From IMG/VR virus record IMGVR_UViG_3300032285_003799, positions 1 through 31,569 of that record: DNA of 31,569 nt; one strand, given 5' to 3'. Numbering within the stretch: the stretch's first letter is position 1; each line of letters opens with the position of its first letter. The stretch is from a virus. The notes under the pieces are model-generated. The model ran no database searches. It saw only the letters and a program-made list of their open reading frames with translations, and had not been told where the DNA came from. A program made the position numbers and the translations under genes. This document shows, one piece after another, positions 5,735 through 11,652 of this stretch.

Positions 5735-5763
5735 AAAAACCCCCTACTTTTTAAGGTAAGGGG
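5735..5763 (-). terminator. Intrinsic terminator after ninG operon
   Basis: Read on the minus strand, CCCCTTAC (5763-5756) pairs with GTAGGGGG (5747-5740), with one G-T wobble, followed by TTTTT (5739-5735). It lies about 50 bases after the ninG stop and separates that unit from the 5577 operon. The rest of 5578-5811 holds only the repeats and operator described here; no gene is seen. Confidence 0.7.
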
Positions 5764-5811
5764 TAAAAAACTAAATCTACTAAACTATGATAACTGCCGT
5801 AAAAATACAAA

Positions 5812-6354
5812 TTATTTTTGAATAAATTTCTTTTTTACCAAATTTAACTTTGCCCTATATTCTAGGATTAAAGCTTTAAGCTCATCTTTAGTAGGTCTAG
5901 TAGGTTGTCTTGCTGTTTCTCTAAGGTATTCCACTAATGCATTATTTTCTTTATGTAGTCTATATTCAAACTCATCCATGTTTCCAGATTGGAAATAATT
6001 ACATTCCATACATTGTGGTCTGCAATTATCTTCCATCCATCTTGTTGATAAATTAGATCTACCCATAAAATGACCACACTGTATTTCAGATATTGCATGC
6101 TTTTTACCGCAAGTATAACATTCAACAATTCCATTTTTATCAGCATATCTGTTCCTTAAATACTGACTAAATACATGGTCTAAATCTTGAACTAAATTTT
6201 TAAAACTTTCAGAATCATCTTCAAATTCTTCCATACGTTTTTGTGTTGAAGATATTGTTGCACATTGCTTACACATTTTTTTAGAAAAATGATAATCAAT
6301 ATTACCACAATTAATACAACGTTTTTTCTTTACTATTATTGTTGAGTTTCTCAT
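5812..6354 (-). CDS. ninG: NinG/Rap recombination protein
   Basis: This 180-residue protein matches NinG: an N-terminal zinc ribbon (C13, C16, C28, C31), a helix LDHVFSQYLRNRYADKNG, then CYTCG (C79, C82), the core ECYTCG to QCGHFMGRS with H95, TRWMEDN, and QCMECN (C115, C118), followed by SGNMDEFEY. The second half is an HNH-like zinc nuclease fold. In lambda, Rap is a structure-specific endonuclease that resolves recombination intermediates. Presence with a YqaJ-like nuclease suggests a phage recombination set. The ATG overlaps the TGA of the previous gene by four bases; the length is near the family norm. Confidence 0.9.
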   Translation of the reverse strand: MRNSTIIVKKKRCINCGNIDYHFSKKMCKQCATISSTQKRMEEFEDDSESFKNLVQDLDHVFSQYLRNRYADKNGIVECYTCGKKHAISEIQCGHFMGRSNLSTRWMEDNCRPQCMECNYFQSGNMDEFEYRLHKENNALVEYLRETARQPTRPTKDELKALILEYRAKLNLVKKKFIQK

Positions 6355-6551
6355 ATTTTTTCAAGTGAATTTTTAACATTAGTCCAATAAAATAATTCTT
6401 CTGGATTATTTAATCTTAATTCAATTTCTTTTTGAATATAAGACATAGCTTGATTTTTGGCTTTTATAATTCTATTTTCAAAATCACTAACTCTGTCTTT
6501 CATAAAAAAATTTAAATATATTTTTATTGCTTTTGTTTGATATGCTTCCAT
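6351..6551 (-). CDS. Unknown helical protein, 66 aa
   Basis: A short, entirely helical, charged product (KAKNQAMSYIQKEIELRL in the middle). It lies between two small genes, one base from the upstream stop and with a four-base ATGA overlap with ninG, so it is probably translated together with ninG. No domain recognised; an accessory role in recombination is conceivable but unsupported. Confidence 0.55.
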   Translation of the reverse strand: MEAYQTKAIKIYLNFFMKDRVSDFENRIIKAKNQAMSYIQKEIELRLNNPEELFYWTNVKNSLEKI

Positions 6552-6552
6552 A

Positions 6553-6735
6553 TTAAAATGCTATTATGATTCCTTCTTTTTTCTTTTGTTTAGATGCTCT
6601 ATTTGCTAATACAGTACAATGTTTGCATTGGTAATATCTTCCATACATTGCATCATTATTTCTAGCAAAATCATTTAGTGGTTTTTCCATTTTGCAAGTT
6701 GAGCATTTCTTTGTTATTACTGTTTCTTGTTTCAT
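6553..6735 (-). CDS. Small zinc-finger protein, 60 aa
   Basis: Two CxxC pairs (KKCSTCKMEKPLNDF and YYQCKHC) spaced by about 24 residues make a zinc ribbon of the type often seen at the N-terminus of phage HNH nucleases and as stand-alone proteins. The basic C-terminus (RASKQKKKEG) suggests nucleic-acid binding. Its start overlaps the upstream gene (6671-6856) by 65 bases in another frame; the zinc motif shows this frame is the real one here. Confidence 0.65.
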   Translation of the reverse strand: MKQETVITKKCSTCKMEKPLNDFARNNDAMYGRYYQCKHCTVLANRASKQKKKEGIIIAF

Positions 6736-6856
6736 TTAGTTTATGTAGTTTATTGTTTATGAATCTAAATTTACCAATATGTTTACCTTCCTTTGTTACC
6801 TCAATTAACATATCTAATCTTTTAGCCATTTCGTATATTAATTCTCTATTCTGCAT
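6671..6856 (-). CDS. Unknown protein, 61 aa, overlapping the zinc-finger gene
   Basis: The first ~40 residues (IYEMAKRLDMLIEVTKEGKH and FRFINNKLHKLNE) look like a genuine small helical protein. The last ~20 are read from DNA that also encodes the start of the zinc-finger protein in another frame. A single-base deletion or a truncation error could explain this, since a neighbouring frame has a TAA directly before the zinc-finger ATG. The start overlaps the stop of the gene at 6846-7004. Confidence 0.5.
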   Translation of the reverse strand: MQNRELIYEMAKRLDMLIEVTKEGKHIGKFRFINNKLHKLNETRNSNNKEMLNLQNGKTTK

Positions 6857-7004
6857 ACCAAGCTTTTATATATCTATTTGGATAACATGTTCCAAATTTA
6901 TGCGTATATCCCTTACATATACAACACTTAAATTTTGTGCTACTATTATATTTGTAATATATATTCCAAGTGTGTCCAAATAAAAAACAAAATATTTTTT
7001 TCAT
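6846..7004 (-). CDS. Small cysteine-rich protein, 52 aa
   Basis: ATG at 7004 to TAG 6848-6846. The product starts KKIFCFLFGHTW and contains KCCICKGYTHKFGTC, a short Cys/His cluster that suits one zinc or iron site. The stop overlaps the next ATG (ATGCAGAATAG), and its own start overlaps a preceding TAA, as for genuine operon members. It fills an otherwise unexplained gap of 228 bases. Function unknown. Confidence 0.5.
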   Translation of the reverse strand: MKKIFCFLFGHTWNIYYKYNSSTKFKCCICKGYTHKFGTCYPNRYIKAWYAE

Positions 7005-7081
7005 TATAATTGACTTTTAATTATTCTATTAATTAATTCCTTTACTAATTCCCAAATTAATATTGTTATAATTATATTCAT
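7004..7081 (-). CDS. Possible 25-aa leader or membrane peptide
   Basis: A very short ORF, ATG at 7081 to TAA 7006-7004, encoding a hydrophobic and amphipathic helix (NIIITILIWELVKEL). It starts three bases after the TAA at 7085 and its own stop overlaps the next ATG by one base, which is why it is listed. Length gives little statistical support. Confidence 0.3.
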   Translation of the reverse strand: MNIIITILIWELVKELINRIIKSQL

Positions 7082-7084
7082 AGG

Positions 7085-7309
7085 TTATTTGTTTTGGTTA
7101 TAGGTTTGTTCAAAATAATGTATCGGATTAAAATACTCATGTTTTATATCATGACCATACCAACAAGCATCTATTATTTGTTTTTTTTCTTTTTCATGGT
7201 ATAAATTATTTATATAATCAAGTATTCTGTTTGCAGCATTTTCATTAATATAACCCAATTTTTTTTCAATAGTTATATCTTCAATTAATTCTTGCATTGC
7301 TGTTTTCAT
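7085..7309 (-). CDS. Small helical protein, 74 aa, first gene of minus module
   Basis: The product begins MKTAMQELIEDI, a start I associate with short proteins in many Bacteroidota phages, and ends with KKQIIDACWYGHD...YFEQTY, similar in design to the product of 3897-3694. It is promoter-proximal: a -33 TTTG (7353-7350) and -7 TATCTTTG (7331-7324) precede it, and the 15-base motif fills the spacer. Early expression is inferred. Function unknown. Confidence 0.65.
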   Translation of the reverse strand: MKTAMQELIEDITIEKKLGYINENAANRILDYINNLYHEKEKKQIIDACWYGHDIKHEYFNPIHYFEQTYNQNK

Positions 7310-7323
7310 AGTAATAATTTTAA

Positions 7324-7353
7324 CAAAGATAATTAATTTAATTAAACCACAAA
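7324..7353 (-). promoter_or_regulatory. Bacteroidota-type promoter with motif in spacer
   Basis: On the minus strand TTTG (7353-7350), an 18-base spacer and TATCTTTG (7331-7324) give a near-ideal Bacteroidota promoter, 14 bases before the ATG at 7309. The spacer contains the full ATTAATTTAATTAAA motif (7332-7346), exactly where a repressor would block RNA polymerase. Confidence 0.65.
7332..7346. repeat. Third copy of the 15-base motif
   Basis: Exact ATTAATTTAATTAAA, abutting the -7 box of the 7309 promoter, in the divergent region between the minus module and the HTH gene at 7439. Confidence 0.5.
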
Positions 7354-7410
7354 ATAAATTTTAAAAAATATTTGTGAAAAAATAAATTTTTTTAAATAAA
7401 TAATACTTCT

Positions 7411-7418
7411 TTACTTTG
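7411..7418 (+). promoter_or_regulatory. Weak -7-like box before the HTH gene
   Basis: TTACTTTG is one base away from TAnnTTTG and lies 20 bases upstream of the ATG at 7439. No convincing -33 element is seen in the poly-A/T upstream DNA. The gap 7310-7438 otherwise holds only the opposite promoter and the repeat. Confidence 0.3.
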
Positions 7419-7438
7419 TGTCTTAATAAAAATTTTTT

Positions 7439-7636
7439 ATGGAAAAACATAATGTAAAAGATCTTATCTTATTAGAATTAGAACGACAAGAAAGGCCATT
7501 GGCTTGGCTTTCAAGAAAAACAGAAATAAAATATGGTACATTATATGGTATATTAATTCATAGAATAATGAATCTTTCAGATGAAAATCTATCAAAGATA
7601 AACAAGGCAATGGGAACTGATTTTACTAACGATTAA
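7439..7636 (+). CDS. Small HTH DNA-binding protein (Cro/C-like candidate)
   Basis: The 65-residue product fits a compact helix-turn-helix: helix KDLILLELERQERP, then WLSRKTEIKYGTLYGILIHR as the turn and recognition helix, and a closing helix ENLSKINKAMG. It resembles small XRE-type proteins. It sits in the divergent control region with the exact 15-base motif, between minus early genes and plus replication genes, as Cro- and CI-type regulators do. Whether it binds that motif is inference. It ends ten bases before the replisome-organizer-like gene. Confidence 0.65.
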   Translation: MEKHNVKDLILLELERQERPLAWLSRKTEIKYGTLYGILIHRIMNLSDENLSKINKAMGTDFTND

Positions 7637-7646
7637 TAATAACTAT

Positions 7647-8426
7647 ATGTCATTTATAAAAATAGACAGAGAGATACTTGATAGTTATTGTTTTGCAAAT
7701 CCTAACCATTTGAAAGTTTGGTTGTGGTTATTGATTAAAGCTAACTATAAAGATGCTTTTGTATCATTAAAAATGGGTAAGGGTTTTACTACAGTTGAAA
7801 TTAAAAGAGGTCAATTATTATTTGGTAGATTTAAAGCAGAAGAAGAGCTTGGATTAGATGGTTCTATGATTTATAGGGCTTTGAAAAAGTTTGAAGATTT
7901 AGATCAGATAAATATAGAAGCGAACAACCTATATTCTATCATAACTATCTGTAAATATGATAGTTATCAAGGTTATGATTCTGATGATGAACAACCAATG
8001 AGCAGCGAAAGAACAACTAATGAACAACAAGTGAAGAGCCAACGAAAAGCCAATGAACAACAAGTGAACACATCTAAAGAAGAATTAGAAGAAATAAGAA
8101 TAATAAAGAATAATAAAGAACATATACCAAATGAGATTGAATTTTTATTGTATTGCAAGGAAGTGATTGAAAATGATTTGAAGGCTGTTTATGAGGAATA
8201 TGAATTTTCATTAAAAGCAAAATATCAGACATGGGTAGATGCAGGTTGGAAAGATGGATATGGGAAACCAATTAAGGTTTGGAAGTCTAAGATTAAAAAT
8301 ACATTTCCGCATCTTAAAAAAACTTATATCAAATCAAATCCAGATGTTACTCAAACAAGAAGTTCGTTACATGGAAACCAAGATTTCATAAATTATTCAA
8401 AAAGAATGGAAGAATTAAATAAATAA
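7647..8426 (+). CDS. Replisome-organizer-like replication protein
   Basis: The N-terminal ~110 of 259 residues look like the winged-helix domain of phage replication initiators (SFIKIDREILDSYCF, KRGQLLFGRFKAEEELGL, MIYRALKKFEDL). The middle is low-complexity, with a duplicated NEQQV unit. The C-terminal part (YEFSLKAKYQTWVDAGWKDG, then KPIKVWKSKIKNTFPHLK) resembles the helicase-loader-contacting tail of such proteins. Known relatives bind iterons inside their own gene to open the origin; the DNA repeats at 7997-8068 fit that. It is directly upstream of the primase-helicase. A loader such as DnaC is not seen. Confidence 0.65.
   Translation: MSFIKIDREILDSYCFANPNHLKVWLWLLIKANYKDAFVSLKMGKGFTTVEIKRGQLLFGRFKAEEELGLDGSMIYRALKKFEDLDQINIEANNLYSIITICKYDSYQGYDSDDEQPMSSERTTNEQQVKSQRKANEQQVNTSKEELEEIRIIKNNKEHIPNEIEFLLYCKEVIENDLKAVYEEYEFSLKAKYQTWVDAGWKDGYGKPIKVWKSKIKNTFPHLKKTYIKSNPDVTQTRSSLHGNQDFINYSKRMEELNK
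7997..8068 (+). repeat. Iteron-like repeats inside the replication gene
   Basis: AATGAACAACAAGTGAA occurs exactly at 8019-8035 and 8052-8068, 33 bases apart, and a degenerate copy (12 of 17) starts at 7997, 22 bases before the first. Spacings are multiples of 11, so the copies face one side of the helix, but 33 is also 11 codons, so a protein repeat (NEQQV) explains it equally well. Candidate replication origin, by analogy with lambda O-type genes. Confidence 0.4.
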
Positions 8427-8430
8427 AACG

Positions 8431-10296
8431 ATGCAAATTACTATTTTTAAAAACATTTTTAGCAAGGAACCACATTTCATAACAGTTGAAAAAGCACTTG
8501 AAAGGATAAAGTTAGGTGCAAGTAAAAGTTTAGTTTTGGATATTAGATTGGCTTTGGATAAAGAAAAAGCTAGTAAACTGAAATTAAATCTTCCATCAGT
8601 TTGCTTCAGTGGTAAATTCGGTGCAGATAGAAAAGATGAGCAATTAATTGAACATAGTGGATTTATTGTACTTGATTTTGATGATATTTCAGATTTAAGA
8701 GATAAGCAAACGGAAATTATTTCAAAAGATTTTGTTTATGCTTGTTGGGTTAGTCCATCTGGTAATGGATTGAAAGCTTTAGTAAAAATTGCTAATGGTA
8801 AAAAACACAGAGAACATTTTCAATCACTTCAAGAAGTTTTCCCAGAAATTGACCGTAGTGGAATTAATGTTAGCCGAGTTTGTTATGAGAGTTTTGATCC
8901 CGATATTTACATTAACGAAAAAGCAGTAACTTTTACAAAGGCTAAAAAAATTGAAAAAGTAGTTGTTAATGAAAATGAAAACTTAGATGATTCCGAAAAC
9001 TTTCGTAGAATACTTAAATGGCTTACAAACAAAAATGATGCTTTTGTTACCGGAGAACGAAATACTTACATTTTTAAGTTGGCATCTGCATGTTGTAGGT
9101 TTGGAATCAACGAGGAGGCCGCTTTAAGCCTCATTTCGGCCGAGTATTTGGTTAGCAATGACTTTACTATGTCAGAGATGAAGAGTGCCGTAAAAAGCGG
9201 ATATAGGGCAAATAGGGCTATAGCAGGTTCTGCTATTATGCAAAAGGAAAAATTAGTAAACAAAGAAACTAATTATGAAATTGATGTTAAAAAGGAATTT
9301 GTAGATGAAAAGGGTGAAAATTATAGAATAGAAGATGTTGTTTATGGTATTGATGTGAAAGATAAGGCTTTGATGATAAATCAAAATGGATTTGACAAGG
9401 TATTGGGTATTGGTATTAAAGATTTAGATTATTTGTTTAAACCAAAAAGAGGTGAAATTACTTTGCTAACGGGAATAGGGAACTATGGTAAAACAGCTTG
9501 GCAAAAATCACAATTGCTAAGTAGAATAATTGTTTATGGAGAAAAGATTGCTACATTTTCTCCAGAAGATACACCTGCTGAAGAATATTTTCATGATTTT
9601 GTAGAGATGCTTTTGGGTTGTGAGTGTACTCCATTTAATCCAAATAAGCCTTCTGATGAGGTATATGAGGCAGCATATGATTTTATTTCAAAGCATATTT
9701 TTTATATAAGTGCTGAAATGCTTTCTCCAACTCCTCAGTATATCAAGGAAAAATTTCTTGAGTTAATTGTCCAAGAAAAGGTTGATTTTTGTTGTATAGA
9801 TCCATTCAATCAAATGACAAATGATTACAAAGGTTTTGGTGGTAGAACTGATAAATATTTGGAAACATTGTTGGCTGATTTTTCAAGATTTGCCAAGAAA
9901 AATGATGTGTATTTTTGGGTTATAGCCCATCCAAAATTAATGGAAAGAGATAGAAGTGGTAACTATAAATGCCCAGATGTATTTGATGTTAATGATGGAG
10001 CAATGTGGAACAATAAAATGGATAATATAACTGTTTATCATAGACCATTTGCACAAACAGATGTGAACAATCCATTAGCTGAATTTCACACAAAGAAAAT
10101 AAAGAAAAAAAGTGTAGGTAGAAAGGGCTTCGTATCGGTTGAATATATATGGGAAAGAAGAAGATTTTTTATTGAGGGAAGTGATTTTATTCAACAGCTT
10201 TTGAATAACAAAGGCTATGATTTTTGGAAGAAAAAAGAAGCAAGTCAGTCATGGCTACCTTACAAAGATGAAAACGGAGAAGAAGTAATATTTTAA
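8431..10296 (+). CDS. Primase-helicase (BT4734-like domain plus DnaB-type helicase)
   Basis: The 621 residues divide into three parts. Residues 1-170: a BT4734/VirE-N-like domain related to archaeo-eukaryotic primases, with the acidic motif VLDFDD (D82, D84) and SPSGNGLKALVKI. Residues about 190-275: a PriCT-like helical domain (GERNTYIFKLASACCRFGI). Residues about 320-621: a RecA-fold helicase of the DnaB/Twinkle type with Walker A GIGNYGKT (348-355), Walker B CCIDPFNQM (D457) and the IAHPKLMERD sensor region. It would prime and unwind the phage chromosome, loaded by the upstream protein and followed by SSB. No DNA polymerase gene lies in the window. Confidence 0.85.
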   Translation: MQITIFKNIFSKEPHFITVEKALERIKLGASKSLVLDIRLALDKEKASKLKLNLPSVCFSGKFGADRKDEQLIEHSGFIVLDFDDISDLRDKQTEIISKDFVYACWVSPSGNGLKALVKIANGKKHREHFQSLQEVFPEIDRSGINVSRVCYESFDPDIYINEKAVTFTKAKKIEKVVVNENENLDDSENFRRILKWLTNKNDAFVTGERNTYIFKLASACCRFGINEEAALSLISAEYLVSNDFTMSEMKSAVKSGYRANRAIAGSAIMQKEKLVNKETNYEIDVKKEFVDEKGENYRIEDVVYGIDVKDKALMINQNGFDKVLGIGIKDLDYLFKPKRGEITLLTGIGNYGKTAWQKSQLLSRIIVYGEKIATFSPEDTPAEEYFHDFVEMLLGCECTPFNPNKPSDEVYEAAYDFISKHIFYISAEMLSPTPQYIKEKFLELIVQEKVDFCCIDPFNQMTNDYKGFGGRTDKYLETLLADFSRFAKKNDVYFWVIAHPKLMERDRSGNYKCPDVFDVNDGAMWNNKMDNITVYHRPFAQTDVNNPLAEFHTKKIKKKSVGRKGFVSVEYIWERRRFFIEGSDFIQQLLNNKGYDFWKKKEASQSWLPYKDENGEEVIF

Positions 10297-10315
10297 TAAT
10301 TATAAAAACAAAACA

Positions 10316-10654
10316 ATGATTAGAATTTCAGTAATCGGAAGATTAGGACAAGATGCAGTAGTTAATGATGTAAATGGAAAAACAGTAATTAACTTCTCAA
10401 TGGCTTACAGTGAAAAGTTCAAAAATCAACAAGGTCAAGATGTAGATAAAACTACTTGGGTATCTTGTGCTTATTGGACAGATAAATTAAATGTAGCTAA
10501 TTATCTTAAAAAAGGCACAATGATTTATATGGAAGGTAAGCCAGAAGCAAAAACTTATTTAAATGATAAAACAAAAGAAACGATTGCTCAATTACATGCA
10601 AGAGTAAGTTCAATTCAGTTATTATCAAGTACAAAAGATGAAACTCCATTCTAA
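10316..10654 (+). CDS. ssb: Single-stranded DNA-binding protein
   Basis: A 112-residue OB-fold SSB: the start MIRISVIGRLGQDAVVN, the KTVINFSMAYSEKF strand, WVSCAYWTDKLNVANYLKKG, and IYMEGKPEAKTY are all standard. It ends DETPF, the acidic-aromatic tip that recruits partner proteins. The C-terminal linker is short, as in many phage SSBs. It coats single strands made by the primase-helicase and the exonuclease. TAATG overlap with the next gene. Confidence 0.92.
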   Translation: MIRISVIGRLGQDAVVNDVNGKTVINFSMAYSEKFKNQQGQDVDKTTWVSCAYWTDKLNVANYLKKGTMIYMEGKPEAKTYLNDKTKETIAQLHARVSSIQLLSSTKDETPF

Positions 10655-10878
10655 TGTATATACACGAATTAATTAACACAATAGATGTTCAAACACCTTT
10701 AGGATATGGAAAAGCAATCGCATGGTTTGATTACGGAAGCCAAGTCAACACTGTTTGGAAAGTCATACTATACGACAGTGGTATGGTTAGGAACTTTTAC
10801 GATGACGACATACTCGTTCACCCCAACAAAATGGATGGTGGGGAATTAGATTTAAATTATTTTAAAAATAAAAAATAA
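10654..10878 (+). CDS. Small SH3-like protein, 74 aa
   Basis: The sequence is beta-rich and aromatic (TPLGYGKAIAWFDYG, NTVWKVILYDSG, FYDDDILVHPN), like small SH3-type barrels attached to phage replication operons. The DNA in its second half is less A+T-rich than that of its neighbours. Translational coupling to ssb by a one-base overlap. No named family; binding of a nucleic acid or a replication partner is only inferred. Confidence 0.6.
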   Translation: MYIHELINTIDVQTPLGYGKAIAWFDYGSQVNTVWKVILYDSGMVRNFYDDDILVHPNKMDGGELDLNYFKNKK

Positions 10879-10881
10879 TAT

Positions 10882-11163
10882 ATGGAAGATTTAATTTTTA
10901 ATGGATCTGATTATATTCAAGAAAGAGATGGCAAAAGACTTACCAAACAATTTCATAAGATTTATGATTTAATGCAAGATGGTAAATATAGAACATTGCC
11001 AGAAATATCTAATTTATTAAATGAGCCTCCGGCATCTATATCAGCTCAATTAAGACATTTAAGAAAAGAAGCATTTGGATCACATACAGTAAATAAAAAA
11101 TATGAAGGCAATGGTTTGTATTCTTATCAATTAATTTTAAATAAACAAGTTAAATATGAATAA
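10882..11163 (+). CDS. Winged-helix DNA-binding protein, 93 aa
   Basis: A helix-turn-helix of the winged type: QFHKIYDLMQDGKYRTLPEI, then SNLLNEPPASISAQLRHLRK as recognition region, and a beta wing FGSHTVNKKYEGNGLYSYQL. I know this layout from small phage proteins of unknown target. It lies three bases after the upstream stop at the end of the replication operon, where it may regulate the switch to late genes; it is another candidate reader of the 15-base motif. Confidence 0.7.
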   Translation: MEDLIFNGSDYIQERDGKRLTKQFHKIYDLMQDGKYRTLPEISNLLNEPPASISAQLRHLRKEAFGSHTVNKKYEGNGLYSYQLILNKQVKYE

Positions 11164-11302
11164 TAAGGCAGCTAAAAAATTAAGAAGATTGTCAGTAGCT
11201 TTAGCTATAACATCAGGTAAAGGTCTTGATGATGCAAATCGTATTTATAAAAACCTAAAAGTTGTGCATAAAGAAAATAAAAAAGCCCCTAATCGGGGCT
11301 AA
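11156..11302 (+). CDS. Small basic protein, 48 aa
   Basis: ATG at 11156 overlaps the previous gene's stop by eight bases; TAA at 11300-11302. The product (KAAKKLRRLSVALAITSGKG, then DDANRIYKNLKVVHKENKK) is basic and helical and looks like a genuine short phage protein rather than random translation. Its last codons are read from the stem-loop that terminates the opposite gene. Function unknown. Confidence 0.5.
   Translation: MNNKAAKKLRRLSVALAITSGKGLDDANRIYKNLKVVHKENKKAPNRG
11279..11300 (-). terminator. Intrinsic terminator of the minus-strand mini-unit
   Basis: On the minus strand AGCCCC and GGGGCT pair around a GATTA loop, followed directly by a run of T (11284 downward). It begins about seven bases after the TAG at 11307. 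The plus strand has no T-run after the stem, so the terminator acts on the minus-strand gene only. Confidence 0.8.
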
Positions 11303-11306
11303 TTTA

Positions 11307-11552
11307 CTAAGCTAATGCAGCATTTGCAGCAGTAACAATTTGTGCAACTGTGGAAGTTACAATTAATGTAGTACTTCTTTGGTTTAAGCCAGTTGGAGGA
11401 ATGGTGATAGTAGCATGAGCAACTGTACCATTTACTGTACCAGTGTAAGGTTCTGCAATAATACCCAATGCAGGGATTGCAGTTACTACTCCACCAGCAG
11501 CTGTGTTGTACTGATTTTTTTGTAAAACAGTAACGCTAATTAAATTTGCCAT
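11307..11552 (-). CDS. Single-gene unit, 81-aa protein of unknown function
   Basis: I choose the ATG at 11552 (MANLISVTVLQKNQYN) and not an upstream start in the same frame: it has an A-rich leader, and the longer start would include the promoter. The product is small, cysteine-free and beta-rich with Ala/Thr/Val (TVNGTVAHATITIP, STTLIVTSTVAQIV). It resembles small capsid decoration or spacer proteins in composition, but no family is recognised. It is alone on the minus strand with its own perfect -7 box (11599-11592) and terminator: a moron-like cassette between replication and virion genes. Confidence 0.65.
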   Translation of the reverse strand: MANLISVTVLQKNQYNTAAGGVVTAIPALGIIAEPYTGTVNGTVAHATITIPPTGLNQRSTTLIVTSTVAQIVTAANAALA

Positions 11553-11591
11553 TTTGTTTTGTTTTAGATTGTTAATATATGTTTGGCTTAA

Positions 11592-11599
11592 CAAATATA
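11592..11599 (-). promoter_or_regulatory. -7 box TATATTTG for the minus-strand mini-unit
   Basis: Minus strand 11599-11592 reads TATATTTG, a perfect TAnnTTTG box 40 bases upstream of the ATG at 11552. The poly-A/T DNA upstream shows no clear -33 element. Confidence 0.5.
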
Positions 11600-11627
11600 A
11601 TAATTTTTTTTGAGTAACTAAAATCAT

Positions 11628-11650
11628 TAACTTTGATTAATTTAATTAAA
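11628..11650 (+). promoter_or_regulatory. -7 box TAACTTTG with abutting 15-base motif
   Basis: TAACTTTG (11628-11635) is a perfect -7 box, followed without a gap by the exact motif ATTAATTTAATTAAA (11636-11650), two bases before the ATG at 11653. The motif would cover the transcription start and the ribosome-binding region. A TTTG 15 bases upstream of the -7 box (11609-11612) may be the -33 element, although the spacing is short. Confidence 0.55.
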
Positions 11651-11652
11651 TT

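Noticed and set aside
7997-8068. CRISPR-like array
   Set aside because: Only two exact 17-base copies in a coding frame; spacing and number do not fit CRISPR.
9100-9160. Locally GC-richer stretch in the primase-helicase gene
   Set aside because: The reading frame and domain run through it undisturbed; a short composition change alone gives no feature.
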